Positions 26,039 through 33,230 of a stretch of 43,888 bases of DNA are shown here, one piece after another. Position 1 is the first letter of the stretch, and each line of letters begins with the position of its first letter. Location: NCBI GenBank assembly GCA_001790955.1, contig MGDP01000132.1:1245-45132 (forward strand). Direction: 5' to 3'. The notes beneath the pieces were generated by a model. The model worked only from the letters and a program-made list of their open reading frames with translations, had not been told where the DNA came from and ran no database searches. The translations under genes were made by a program, and so were the position numbers. The DNA is from Candidatus Tectomicrobia bacterium RIFCSPLOWO2_12_FULL_69_37 (lineage in GTDB: Bacteria; UBA8248).

Positions 26039-26566
26039 TCAGCTCTTGACGCTCTTGAGCGTCCGTGGGCCGCGGCTGAGGGCGGCCTTGCCCGTCCGGG
26101 CAATCTCCTTGACGCCGAAGGGGGCGAGGAGCTCGAGGAAGGCCGCGATCTTCCCGTCGTCGCCGGTGATCTCGATGGTGAGGGTCTCGGCCGAGAGGTC
26201 CACGATGCGCGCCCGGAAGACCTCGACGATCTGGAGGATCTCGGCCCGCTCCCTGCGGGGGGCCGACACCTTGACCAGCATCATCTCGCGCTGGACGGTT
26301 TCCTCCTTCACCATGTCCATCACCTTGATGGTGTCGATGAGCTTGCTGAGCTGCTTGCGGATCTGCTCGAGGACTCGCTCGTCCCCCCGCGTCACGAGGG
26401 TGATGCGCGAGACGGTCGGGTCCTGGGTAACGCCCACCGAGAGGCTGTCGATGTTGTAGCCCCGGGCGCTGAAGAGGCTCGCCACCTTGGCCAGGACGCC
26501 GAACTTGTTCTCGACGAGGACGGCGATGGTATGGCTCGGGCCGCCGTTCTTCTCTTCGGGGCTCAT
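26039..26566 (-). CDS. ilvN: Acetolactate synthase small subunit, copy 2
   Basis: This 175-residue protein is a regulatory subunit of acetolactate synthase. It starts with a short hydrophilic tail, then an ACT domain (HTIAVLVENKFGVLAKVASLFSARGYNIDSLSVG) that should bind valine for feedback inhibition. The C-terminal regulatory domain contains ILQIVEVFRARIVDLSAETLTIEITG. Its ATG overlaps the stop of the other ilvN by one base (TGATG), so the two are translated in tandem. It is clearly homologous to but different from the 167-residue copy beside it, for example VTQDPTVSRITLVT here and PTEDSEVTRISIVA there. Which large subunit each partners cannot be told from sequence. Confidence 0.93.
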   Translation of the reverse strand: MSPEEKNGGPSHTIAVLVENKFGVLAKVASLFSARGYNIDSLSVGVTQDPTVSRITLVTRGDERVLEQIRKQLSKLIDTIKVMDMVKEETVQREMMLVKVSAPRRERAEILQIVEVFRARIVDLSAETLTIEITGDDGKIAAFLELLAPFGVKEIARTGKAALSRGPRTLKSVKS

Positions 26567-27069
26567 CAGGCCAGGGGCTCCCAGTCGGAGGGCATGCCGG
26601 TGTAGGGGAGGGCGATCATGCCCGTCCGGGCCACCTGGGCGATGCCGTAGCGCTCGAAACTCTTGAGCAGGGTGCGGATCTTCTGGTCGTTGCCGCTCGC
26701 CTCGAGGGTGACGGACTCGTCCGAGATGCTGACGACGTTGGCCCCGAAGGCGGTCGCGAGCTGGAAGACCTCGCCCCGCTTCTCGGGGCCGGCCAGGATC
26801 GTGGCGAGCAGGAGCTCCCGCGTGACCGAGCGGTTGTAGGGCACCTGCTGGACGTCCCGCACGTCGTAGAGCTTGCGCAGCTGCTTAGCGATCTGCTCGA
26901 GCTCGTGCGGCTCGCCGAAGGCCACGATGGAGATGCGGGTGACCTCGCTGTCCTCGGTGGGGCCGGCCGCGATGCTCTCGATGTTGTAGCCCCGGCGCGT
27001 GAACAGCCCCGCCACGTGGGAGAGGACGCCCGGGTGGTTGTTGACGAGGATGGAGTAGATCTGCCTCAT
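26566..27069 (-). CDS. ilvN: Acetolactate synthase small subunit, copy 1
   Basis: This is a 167-residue IlvN-type regulatory subunit with the ACT domain IYSILVNNHPGVLSHVAGLFTRRGYNIESIAAG, followed by the C-terminal domain (EVFQLATAFGANVVSISDESVTLEASG). It lacks the hydrophilic N-terminal tail of the neighbouring copy. The ATG at 27069 overlaps the ilvB stop by one base (TGATG). The ORF-track entry that extends to 27951 is ilvB read in another frame. The position directly after the intact ilvB suggests these two are the ancestral pair. Confidence 0.94.
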   Translation of the reverse strand: MRQIYSILVNNHPGVLSHVAGLFTRRGYNIESIAAGPTEDSEVTRISIVAFGEPHELEQIAKQLRKLYDVRDVQQVPYNRSVTRELLLATILAGPEKRGEVFQLATAFGANVVSISDESVTLEASGNDQKIRTLLKSFERYGIAQVARTGMIALPYTGMPSDWEPLA

Positions 27070-28760
27070 CAGGCGTCCTCCGGGGAGGGCGGGGCGAGCT
27101 GCATCTCGTCGTTGCCGGCGCCCGCGGGGACCATGGGCCAGACGTTCTCCTCGGGGTTCACGTGGAAGTCCATCACCACGGGGCCGTCGTGCTCGGCCGC
27201 CTGCTCGAGCACGCTCCGCACCTGGTCCACGTCCCGCACCGAGAAGCCCTTGACCCCGTAGCCCTCGGCGATCTTGGCGAAGTCGGGGTTCGTCGGGTAG
27301 TGCGAGTGGGAGTAGCGCTTGCCGAAGAAGAGCTCCTGCCACTGTCGCACCATGCCGAGGAAGGCGTTGTTCAGGATGGCCACCCGGATGGGCACGTTGT
27401 ACATGGAGGCGGTGGCGAGCTCGACCAGGGTCATGGCGAAGCTGCCGTCCCCGTCGATGAGCCAGACCTCCTTGTCCGGCCGGCCGAACTTGGCCCCGAT
27501 CGAGGCGGGGAGGCCGTAGCCCATGGTGCCGAGGCCGCCCGAGCTGATGAAGGCCCGCGGCTCGTTGAAGCGCAGGAACTGGGCCGCCCACATCTGGTGC
27601 TGGCCCACGCCGGTGGCGTAGATGCCCTCGCCCCCGGTGATCTCCTGGATCTGCTCGATGACGTACTGGGGCTTGATGCTCCCGTCCCAGCCGTACTGGA
27701 GGGGGTAGTCGCGCTTCCATGCCTCCACCTGGTCGAGCCAGGCGCGCCGCTCGGTGGGCTTCACCTGCCGGTTGAGGGTGTGCAGCACCTCCCGCACGTT
27801 CCCGAGGACGGGGATGTGGGTCTTCACCCGCTTGCCGATCTCGGCGTCGTCGATGTCCACGTGGGCGATGACGGCCTTGGGGCAGAAGCTCGAAACCTTG
27901 CCCGTGACGCGGTCGTCGAAGCGGGCGCCGAGGCTGATGAGCAGGTCGCACTCGCAGAGGGCGAAGTTGGCGTAGGCCGTCCCGTGCATGCCGGGCATGC
28001 CGAGGAAGAGGGGGTCCGTCCCCGGGAAGCCGCCCATCCCGAGCAGGGTGTTGATGACCGGGATCTTGGCGTGCCGGGCGAACCGGGCGAGCTCGGCCGC
28101 GGCCCCCGCCTTGATGATGCCCGCCCCGGCCAGGATGACGGGCCGCTCGGCCTGCTCCAGGGCTTCCATGAGCTTCTCGATGGCCTTCGCGTCCGCCTCG
28201 GGCATCTGCCGCACGGCGGGGAGGGCGCCCTTGGCCGGGGCCTGGGGGTTGTAGTCGGTGCGCGCGGTCTGGATGTCCTTGGGGATGTCCACGAGGACGG
28301 GCCCGGGCCGGCCGGTGGTGGCCACGCGGATGGCCTCGCGGATGACCCCCTGGATCTGGCGCGCGTCCTTGACGAGCCAGTTGTACTTCGTCACCGGGAT
28401 GGAGCAGCCGTAGATGTCGGCCTCCTGGAAGGCGTCCGTCCCGATCATCGGGGTGGCGACCTGGCCGGTGACGGCGATGAGGGGGACGGAGTCCATCTGG
28501 GCCGTGAGGAGGCCGGTGATGAGGTTCGTCGCCCCGGGGCCCGAGGTGGCGACGACGACGGCCACCTTGCCGCTGACGCGGGCGTAGCCGTCGGCCATGT
28601 GGGCCGCCCCCTGCTCGTGCCGGGTGAGGATGTGCTTGAAGTTCGCCTTCAGCAGGTCGTCGTAGAACGGCATGATCGCCCCGCCGGGGATGCCGAAGGC
28701 GATCTCGACCCCGCCCGCCTTGAGCTCCTCGATGGCGATCTGGGCGCCGGTCATCTCCAT
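27069..28760 (-). CDS. ilvB: Acetolactate synthase large subunit, copy 1 (intact)
   Basis: This is the catalytic subunit that condenses two pyruvates to acetolactate, or pyruvate with 2-oxobutyrate, for valine, leucine and isoleucine synthesis. From the ATG at 28760, with AGGAGAG eight bases upstream, it has 563 residues, the normal length. The ThDP-activating Glu49 is in LTRHEQGAAHMADGYAR, the start has GIPGGAIMPFYDDLL, the FAD/substrate region has ARFDDRVTGKV, and the Mg-ThDP motif is GDGSFAMTLVELATASM...NN. The specificity Trp is in MVRQWQELFF. The C-terminal region is complete, including NPDFAKIAEGYGVKGFSV. It is the second of two large subunits in this operon and is followed directly by its small subunit. 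Confidence 0.96.
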   Translation of the reverse strand: MEMTGAQIAIEELKAGGVEIAFGIPGGAIMPFYDDLLKANFKHILTRHEQGAAHMADGYARVSGKVAVVVATSGPGATNLITGLLTAQMDSVPLIAVTGQVATPMIGTDAFQEADIYGCSIPVTKYNWLVKDARQIQGVIREAIRVATTGRPGPVLVDIPKDIQTARTDYNPQAPAKGALPAVRQMPEADAKAIEKLMEALEQAERPVILAGAGIIKAGAAAELARFARHAKIPVINTLLGMGGFPGTDPLFLGMPGMHGTAYANFALCECDLLISLGARFDDRVTGKVSSFCPKAVIAHVDIDDAEIGKRVKTHIPVLGNVREVLHTLNRQVKPTERRAWLDQVEAWKRDYPLQYGWDGSIKPQYVIEQIQEITGGEGIYATGVGQHQMWAAQFLRFNEPRAFISSGGLGTMGYGLPASIGAKFGRPDKEVWLIDGDGSFAMTLVELATASMYNVPIRVAILNNAFLGMVRQWQELFFGKRYSHSHYPTNPDFAKIAEGYGVKGFSVRDVDQVRSVLEQAAEHDGPVVMDFHVNPEENVWPMVPAGAGNDEMQLAPPSPEDA

Positions 28761-28771
28761 GGCCGTCTCTC

Positions 28772-30481
28772 CTAGTTGTCCGGCAAGGCGCTGAGCTTGC
28801 CGCTGAGGGCGCGCTTGCGGTCGTCGCGGACGATCATGTCCTTGGTCGCCGCGCCGGCGGGCACCATCGGGAAGACGAGCTCGTCCGGGTCCACCACCAC
28901 GTCGAGGATGAAGGGCCCGGGGGTCTCGATCATCTTCCGGATGGCGGGGCGCAGCTCCACGTAGTCGGGCGAGACCTCGAGGCCCACCTCGCTGAAGCGG
29001 CGGTCCATGAAGAGATCCTGCCACTGGCGGACCATGCCCAGGGAGTAGTTGTTCAGGAGGAAGACCTTGACCGGAACGCCGTACTGCATCGCCGTGGCCA
29101 GCTCCTGCATGACCATCTGGAAGCTCCCGTCCCCGGCGATGTCGATGGCCAGCTTCTCGGGCCGCGCGAGGGCGGCCCCGATGGCGGCCGGGAAGCCGAA
29201 GCCCATGGTGCCGAGCCCCCCCGAGGAGATGAACTGGCGGGGGAAGGTGAAGTTATAGTACTGGGCCGCCCACATCTGGTGCTGGCCCACCTCGGTGGTG
29301 ATGATAGCCCGATCGCCCGCCTCCTGGCTCAGGGTGAGGATGGCCTCCTGGGGCTTGATGGGCGAGCTCTGGGAGTCGAAGAGGAGGGGGAAGTCCGCCT
29401 TCAGCTTCTCCACCCGCTTGCGCCAGAGGGGGCGCTTCTGGGCCTTGACGAGCTTGTTGAGCTCGTGGAGCACGAGGCGCGCGTCGCCCACCACGGGGAT
29501 GTCGGCCTGCTTGTTCTTGCCGATGGCCGTGGGGTCGATGTCGATGTGGACGACCTTGGCCCGGGTGGCGAACTCCGAGACCTTGCCCGTCACCCGGTCG
29601 TCGAAGCGGGCCCCGACGGCGAGGAGAAGGTCGCACTCGCAGACGGCGTAGTTGGCGTAGGCCGTTCCGTGCATCCCCAGCATGCCGAGGGAGAGCTCGT
29701 GCGCGCTCGGGAAGGAGCCCGCCCCCAGCAAGGTGAAGGTGACGGGAATGTCGGCCGTCTCGGCGAGCTTGAGGAGCTCGGCGTGGGCCTCGGCGTGGAT
29801 GGCCCCGCCGCCCACGTAGAGGATGGGCTGCTTCGCCTCGGCGATGGCCGCCGCCACGCGCTCGATCTGGCGCGGGTGGCCCCGGGTGGTGGGCTTGTAG
29901 CCCCGGATATCCGGCTCCTCGGGAACCTCGAAGGCTGCCTCGCCCAGGATGACGTCCTTGGGGAGGTCCACGAGGACGGGTCCGGGCCGCCCTGTGCGGG
30001 CGATGTAGAAGGCCTCCTGGAGGACCCGGGGGAGGTCGTCGGTCTTCTTCACGAGGTAGCTGTGCTTGGTGACGGTGCGGGTCATCCCCACGATGTCGGC
30101 TTCCTGGAAGGCGTCGTTGCCCACCATGGCGGTCGAAACCTGACCCGTCAGGCAGACGATGGGGATGGAGTCCATGTAGGCGTCGGTGATGCCGGTGATG
30201 AGGTTGGTGGCCCCCGGCCCCGAGGTGACGAGGCAGACCCCCACGGTGCCGCTGGCGCGGGCGTAGCCCTCGGCCATGTGGGCGGCGCACTGCTCGTGGC
30301 GGGTGAGGATGTGCCGGATCTGGGAGCGCTTGAGGAAGAGATCCAGCAGAGTGAGGAGGATGGCCCCCGGATGGCCGAAGATGTATTTCACCCCCTCGCG
30401 CTCGAGGCTGCGGTAGATGATCTCGGCGCCGGAGATCTTGGACGACTTGATGGGGATGGGGCGCTTCGCTCTGGTGCTCAA
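28772..30481 (-). CDS. ilvB: Acetolactate synthase large subunit, copy 2 (internal C-terminal gap)
   Basis: This second large subunit has 569 residues from a TTG at 30481. That TTG has a near-ideal GGAGG eight bases upstream; a GTG at 30496 is the alternative. It keeps the ThDP Glu63 (LTRHEQCAAHMAEGYAR), ARFDDRVTGKV, GDGSFQMVMQELATAM and MVRQWQDLF. Two features depart from the family. The N-terminal motif reads GHPGAILLTLL where copy 1 and the family have PGGA. Near the C-terminus, SPDYVEL joins directly to RPAIRKMIETPGPF, so about 17 residues present in copy 1 (AEGYGVKGF...) are absent, in frame. The gene is open and follows the operon promoter. It may be a specialised, altered or partly impaired paralogue. 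The gap between the two ilvB genes is 11 bases. Confidence 0.9.
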   Translation of the reverse strand: MSTRAKRPIPIKSSKISGAEIIYRSLEREGVKYIFGHPGAILLTLLDLFLKRSQIRHILTRHEQCAAHMAEGYARASGTVGVCLVTSGPGATNLITGITDAYMDSIPIVCLTGQVSTAMVGNDAFQEADIVGMTRTVTKHSYLVKKTDDLPRVLQEAFYIARTGRPGPVLVDLPKDVILGEAAFEVPEEPDIRGYKPTTRGHPRQIERVAAAIAEAKQPILYVGGGAIHAEAHAELLKLAETADIPVTFTLLGAGSFPSAHELSLGMLGMHGTAYANYAVCECDLLLAVGARFDDRVTGKVSEFATRAKVVHIDIDPTAIGKNKQADIPVVGDARLVLHELNKLVKAQKRPLWRKRVEKLKADFPLLFDSQSSPIKPQEAILTLSQEAGDRAIITTEVGQHQMWAAQYYNFTFPRQFISSGGLGTMGFGFPAAIGAALARPEKLAIDIAGDGSFQMVMQELATAMQYGVPVKVFLLNNYSLGMVRQWQDLFMDRRFSEVGLEVSPDYVELRPAIRKMIETPGPFILDVVVDPDELVFPMVPAGAATKDMIVRDDRKRALSGKLSALPDN

Positions 30482-30558
30482 GGCCGTTTCCTCCACGTCC
30501 GGGCCCGGGGGACCCTGGGGACGTCGGGGTGAATCCGCTGTGGAACCGTTCCGGTGCG

Positions 30559-30648
30559 CTAGGGGATGATCAGGGGACGGAGCGCAGCCACACTCCATCC
30601 CCTCCCTACGATCGACCCCCAAACCCTCGAAACGGCCTTCGGATCCAT
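30559..30648 (-). CDS. Candidate ilv leader peptide (29 codons)
   Basis: A 29-codon ORF with ATG at 30648 and TAG at 30559 lies about 80 bases after the predicted transcription start and 78 bases before the TTG of ilvB copy 2. An AAGG sits four bases before its ATG. Nine of 29 residues are Val, Leu or Ile, and the last ten read VAALRPLIIP, placing Leu-Ile-Ile just before the stop. That arrangement resembles attenuator peptides of branched-chain amino acid operons. In a GC-rich genome this hydrophobic content is only moderately enriched, and no T-run terminator follows, so the call is tentative. Confidence 0.38.
   Translation of the reverse strand: MDPKAVSRVWGSIVGRGWSVAALRPLIIP
30562..30602 (-). 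promoter_or_regulatory. Mutually exclusive hairpins in the ilv leader
   Basis: Inside the leader ORF, GGGGATGGAG (minus strand, 30593-30602) can pair with CTCCGTCCCC (30573-30582) in a 10-bp stem with one wobble pair. The same GGGGATG can instead pair with CATCCCC (30562-30568) over 7 bp. Competing stems over the codons for Leu-Ile-Ile are what a translation-dependent switch would need. The downstream region lacks a U-run, so control of ilvB translation or a Rho-type mechanism would be more likely than intrinsic termination. Confidence 0.3.
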
Positions 30649-30734
30649 GTGGCCTTGATCCTTCCGGAAAGAGAAAACCCGCCGCAAGAGGGTGTCGCGC
30701 ACGCCCCCCCCAGGGCGGCCTTCACAGGCATAAA

Positions 30735-30763
30735 ATCCTACATCTCAGGGGGATGGCGGTCAA
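30735..30763 (-). promoter_or_regulatory. Sigma-70 promoter of the ilvBBNN-psd-pssA operon
   Basis: TTGACC and TAGGAT are separated by exactly 17 bases on the minus strand, just after the ydcH-like gene. Transcription would start near 30728, leaving a leader of about 250 bases before ilvB copy 2. That unusually long leader contains the candidate leader peptide and hairpins. Confidence 0.65.
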
Positions 30764-30808
30764 GGCCCCCCTCCCTGCGTGAACTTTTCGGACCGCTGGG
30801 CCAGGACT

Positions 30809-31003
30809 TTAGGCCTTGGCCAAGTGTTGCATCCGATCCTTGAGGGCCAGCTTCTGCTTCTTGAGCGCCTTGATCGCAAGTTCTTCCTCGGGGGTGGGGA
30901 ATCGGACGCTCTCCAGGCGGCTGAGCTTCTCGTCCAATTCGTGGTGCTCGGCCTTGAGGCGGCTGATTTCGTCGATAGCCCCTGGCATCTGGCCGGACTG
31001 CAT
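30809..31003 (-). CDS. Small YdcH/DUF465-family protein
   Basis: This 64-residue protein matches the YdcH (DUF465) family of short, charged helical proteins. The core ISRLKAEHHELDEKLSRLES and TPEEELAIKALKKQKLALKD is the family pattern of two helices likely to form a coiled coil. The ATG at 31003 is chosen because GGGAGG lies eight bases upstream; the ORF-track start adds 20 unrelated residues. No biochemical function is known for the family. It stands alone between tsaB and the ilv promoter. Confidence 0.8.
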   Translation of the reverse strand: MQSGQMPGAIDEISRLKAEHHELDEKLSRLESVRFPTPEEELAIKALKKQKLALKDRMQHLAKA

Positions 31004-31099
31004 GCTGCACCCTCCCATGAAAGGAAGACCGTCATGGCGGCGGGCTGGGAATAGCCGCCGCAATTAAACAGGGGAGATTTCGTCACTCCTGGTCTGAAA

Positions 31100-31843
31100 C
31101 TAAGTCAAAGATGGGCCGTGGTCAACACCCGGGGGAGCCCCCCACTGGGTCATGGCCCGGGGCTCCCGCCCGTAGCGGGGCTCGAGGCCGGGCGGGGCAG
31201 GAGGCTCCCGGCGCATGAGGGCCTCCCGGGCCAGGCGGGCAACGGCCGGAGCCGCTGTCGAGAGCGCTACGTGCGAAACCCCCACCCAGGCGGCCCAGGC
31301 GGGAGGGAGCGCCGCGTCCGAGCCGACGGCCAGGGTCCGCCCTCGGGGAAGGGCGATGCGCGAGGGCTCCGCCACTCCATCCTCGCCCTCCCGGCGGGGG
31401 AGGCCCCCGGGCGCTTGAGGGGCCTCGAAACGCGCCCAGAAGAGCTCCCCTTGGCGGGCGTCCCGGAAAGGGAGAATCCACTCGGGCGGCTCTCCCTTCG
31501 GGCGGAGGCGCCAGGCCAACAGCGCGAGGGCCTCCAGGGAGGAGACGCTGTAGAGCGGGATTCCCAGGGCGAGGGAGAGGCCCTTGGCGGTGGAGAGGCC
31601 GATCCGCAACCCCGTGAAGGTGCCCGGGCCGGTGGCCGCGCCCACGGCGGCGAGGTCCTCCCGCCGGACGCCCGCCTCGCGGAGCAGGAGGTCCAGCGCG
31701 GGCATGAGGGCGCGCGAGCTGCGGGCGCCCGCATCGAGCGCCCGCCCGGCGAGGGTCTCGCCCTCCCGCTCGAGGAGGGCCAGCCCGCCGGCCGCCCCGG
31801 ACGTGTCGATCCCCAGGATCCAGGCGCGGCCGCCGGAGGGCAT
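31100..31843 (-). CDS. tsaB: tRNA N6-adenosine threonylcarbamoyltransferase subunit TsaB
   Basis: TsaB is the non-catalytic partner that dimerises with TsaD and recruits TsaE in making the t6A modification at position 37 of ANN-decoding tRNAs. The 247-residue protein has the ASKHA-fold start ILGIDTSGAAGGLALLE, then ALMPALDLLLREAGV and the family motif VGAATGPGTFTGLRIGLSTAKGLSLA near residue 67. The C-terminal half is Pro/Arg-rich, as is common in this genome. It starts four bases after the rex stop. TsaD, TsaC and TsaE are not in this window. Confidence 0.92.
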   Translation of the reverse strand: MPSGGRAWILGIDTSGAAGGLALLEREGETLAGRALDAGARSSRALMPALDLLLREAGVRREDLAAVGAATGPGTFTGLRIGLSTAKGLSLALGIPLYSVSSLEALALLAWRLRPKGEPPEWILPFRDARQGELFWARFEAPQAPGGLPRREGEDGVAEPSRIALPRGRTLAVGSDAALPPAWAAWVGVSHVALSTAAPAVARLAREALMRREPPAPPGLEPRYGREPRAMTQWGAPPGVDHGPSLT

Positions 31844-31847
31844 GGGC

Positions 31848-32792
31848 TCAGCGGGCTCCGGGCTGCTGGGAGAGGTAGAAGGCCAGCCGCTCGAGCTCGC
31901 TCCCGAGCTCCACGGTCTGCACCTTGATGTGGGGGGGGGCGGTGATCTGGGTGGGTGCGAAGTTGAGGATGCCCTTCACTCCCGCCTCGACGAGCCGGTT
32001 CGCCACCGTCTGGGCGCTCTCGCTCGGCACGGCCACGATGCCGATGCGGATGTCCATCGCGCGGATCACCTTCGCGAGCTCCTCCATCGGCCGCACGGGC
32101 GGCCAGCCGGGTTTGAGGGGGGCGACCTGATCCGGGAACTTGTCGAAGACCGCGTCGATGGTGAAGCCGTGGGCGAGGAACCCCCGGTAGGAGAGCAGCG
32201 CCAGCCCCAGGTTGCCCGCCCCCACGAGGGCCACCTTCCAGACCCGGGTGACACCCAGGATGGTCCGGAGGTTCGCCTTGAGGTCGCGGACCTCGTAACC
32301 CTTGCCCCGGACCCCGAACTCGCCGAAGTAGGCGAGGTCCTTCCGGATCTTGGCCGGGTTCAGCCCGCAGCGGCGCGCCAGCTCGGCCGAGGAGACGACG
32401 CGGCTCCCTTCCTCTTCCAGGCGGTTGAGCACCCGTGCGTAGGTGGAGAGGCGGCCGACCGTGACGGCGGGGATCCTCGCCTTCGGGTCTCGCAGGCGCC
32501 GGAGAATCTCCATAAGCTCGGGGAAGGGGAATCCCCTCCGCCGCGTGGCCGCCGGAGGGGCGCCGAAGTCCTCGGCGACCTGGGCCTCGCTCAGGCCCGC
32601 GCGGCGCGCAAGCTCCGCCACGGGGACGTGGGAGGGCCTTTCTTTTTCGAGGGTCCGGGCGGCGGCGGCGTAGAGGGCGAGGCGCTCGTGGAGGTCGGGG
32701 GGAGGCTTCCGGCCGGAGCGGGGGCTCGCGGAGGGAGCGGGCGTTCCTTGCCCCGAGGGAGCCGGGCGCGCCGCTTTCCGCTTGCCAGCCAT
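31848..32792 (-). CDS. rex: Redox-sensing repressor Rex with an extra N-terminal winged-helix-like domain
   Basis: Rex binds DNA when NAD+ is high and lets go when NADH rises, controlling respiratory and fermentative genes. The standard part is residues about 107-314: a winged helix (RLSTYARVLNRLEEEG, SSAELARRCGLNPAKIRKDL, FGEFGVRGKGYEV) and a Rossmann domain with VALVGAGNLGLALLSYRGF near 188. Usual Rex is about 210 residues; this one is 314. The extra N-terminus is a basic Pro/Ser tail (1-32) plus a segment (about 33-100) whose sequence runs parallel to the Rex winged helix: RLALYAAAARTLEKER and VAELARRAGLSEAQVAEDF. It looks like a duplicated DNA-binding domain. The gene follows atpE directly and precedes tsaB. 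Confidence 0.92.
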   Translation of the reverse strand: MAGKRKAARPAPSGQGTPAPSASPRSGRKPPPDLHERLALYAAAARTLEKERPSHVPVAELARRAGLSEAQVAEDFGAPPAATRRRGFPFPELMEILRRLRDPKARIPAVTVGRLSTYARVLNRLEEEGSRVVSSAELARRCGLNPAKIRKDLAYFGEFGVRGKGYEVRDLKANLRTILGVTRVWKVALVGAGNLGLALLSYRGFLAHGFTIDAVFDKFPDQVAPLKPGWPPVRPMEELAKVIRAMDIRIGIVAVPSESAQTVANRLVEAGVKGILNFAPTQITAPPHIKVQTVELGSELERLAFYLSQQPGAR

Positions 32793-32819
32793 GGGGGTAG
32801 CCGCCGGCGGGAGGCGGGT

Positions 32820-32838
32820 GGAGGCGGTGGCCGCCTCC
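32820..32838 (-). terminator. GC hairpin between atpE and rex
   Basis: On the minus strand GGAGGCGG and CCGCCTCC form a perfect 8-bp stem with a three-base loop in the 66-base gap after atpE. There is no T-run, so it may be an attenuating or mRNA-stabilising hairpin rather than a true terminator. Confidence 0.3.
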
Positions 32839-32858
32839 CCCCGCTCCTCAGAAACCGC

Positions 32859-33188
32859 CTATCCGAGGATGATGATGAGGCAGATGACGAAGGTGTAGAT
32901 GACCAGCGACTCGATGAGGGCGAGGCCGATGATCATCGAGACGCGCAGATCGCCGCCCGCGCCGGGGTTGCGGGCCGTTCCCTCGAGGGCGGCCGCGATG
33001 GTGCGCCCCTGGGAGACGGCGCCCGCGGCCGCCGCGATGGCCAGGGCGAAGGAGGAGGAGATGATCCTCCACTTGAGGACCTCGCCGCTGGCGCCTCCGG
33101 GGGCGGCGGCCGCTGCGGCCGCGAGGGCGTCGGTGGCCAGGGCCGCCAGGGCGGTGAGGGCGAGACCGAGAGTCGTCAGCCGTTTCAT
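32859..33188 (-). CDS. atpE: ATP synthase F0 subunit c AtpE, with signal-like N-terminal extension
   Basis: AtpE forms the rotating c-ring of F1F0 ATP synthase. The 109-residue protein is longer than the usual 75-80 because of an N-terminal hydrophobic segment with the look of a signal peptide (MKRLTTLGLALTALAAL...ALA), then an Ala/Gly linker. The two-helix hairpin follows, with the loop ARNPGAGGDL. The ion-carrying Glu93 is in ALIESLVIY. Gln60 in helix 1 (AVSQGRT), Ser94 and Tyr98 align with the Na+-site residues of Ilyobacter c (Gln32, Ser66, Tyr70), but Leu95 replaces Thr67. Ion specificity therefore stays open. AGGAGAAG lies upstream of the ATG. It follows atpB. Confidence 0.95.
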   Translation of the reverse strand: MKRLTTLGLALTALAALATDALAAAAAAAPGGASGEVLKWRIISSSFALAIAAAAGAVSQGRTIAAALEGTARNPGAGGDLRVSMIIGLALIESLVIYTFVICLIIILG

Positions 33189-33230
33189 TCGCTTCTTCTC
33201 CTTGTTCAGGTTTTCGGCCGGGCGCCGATT

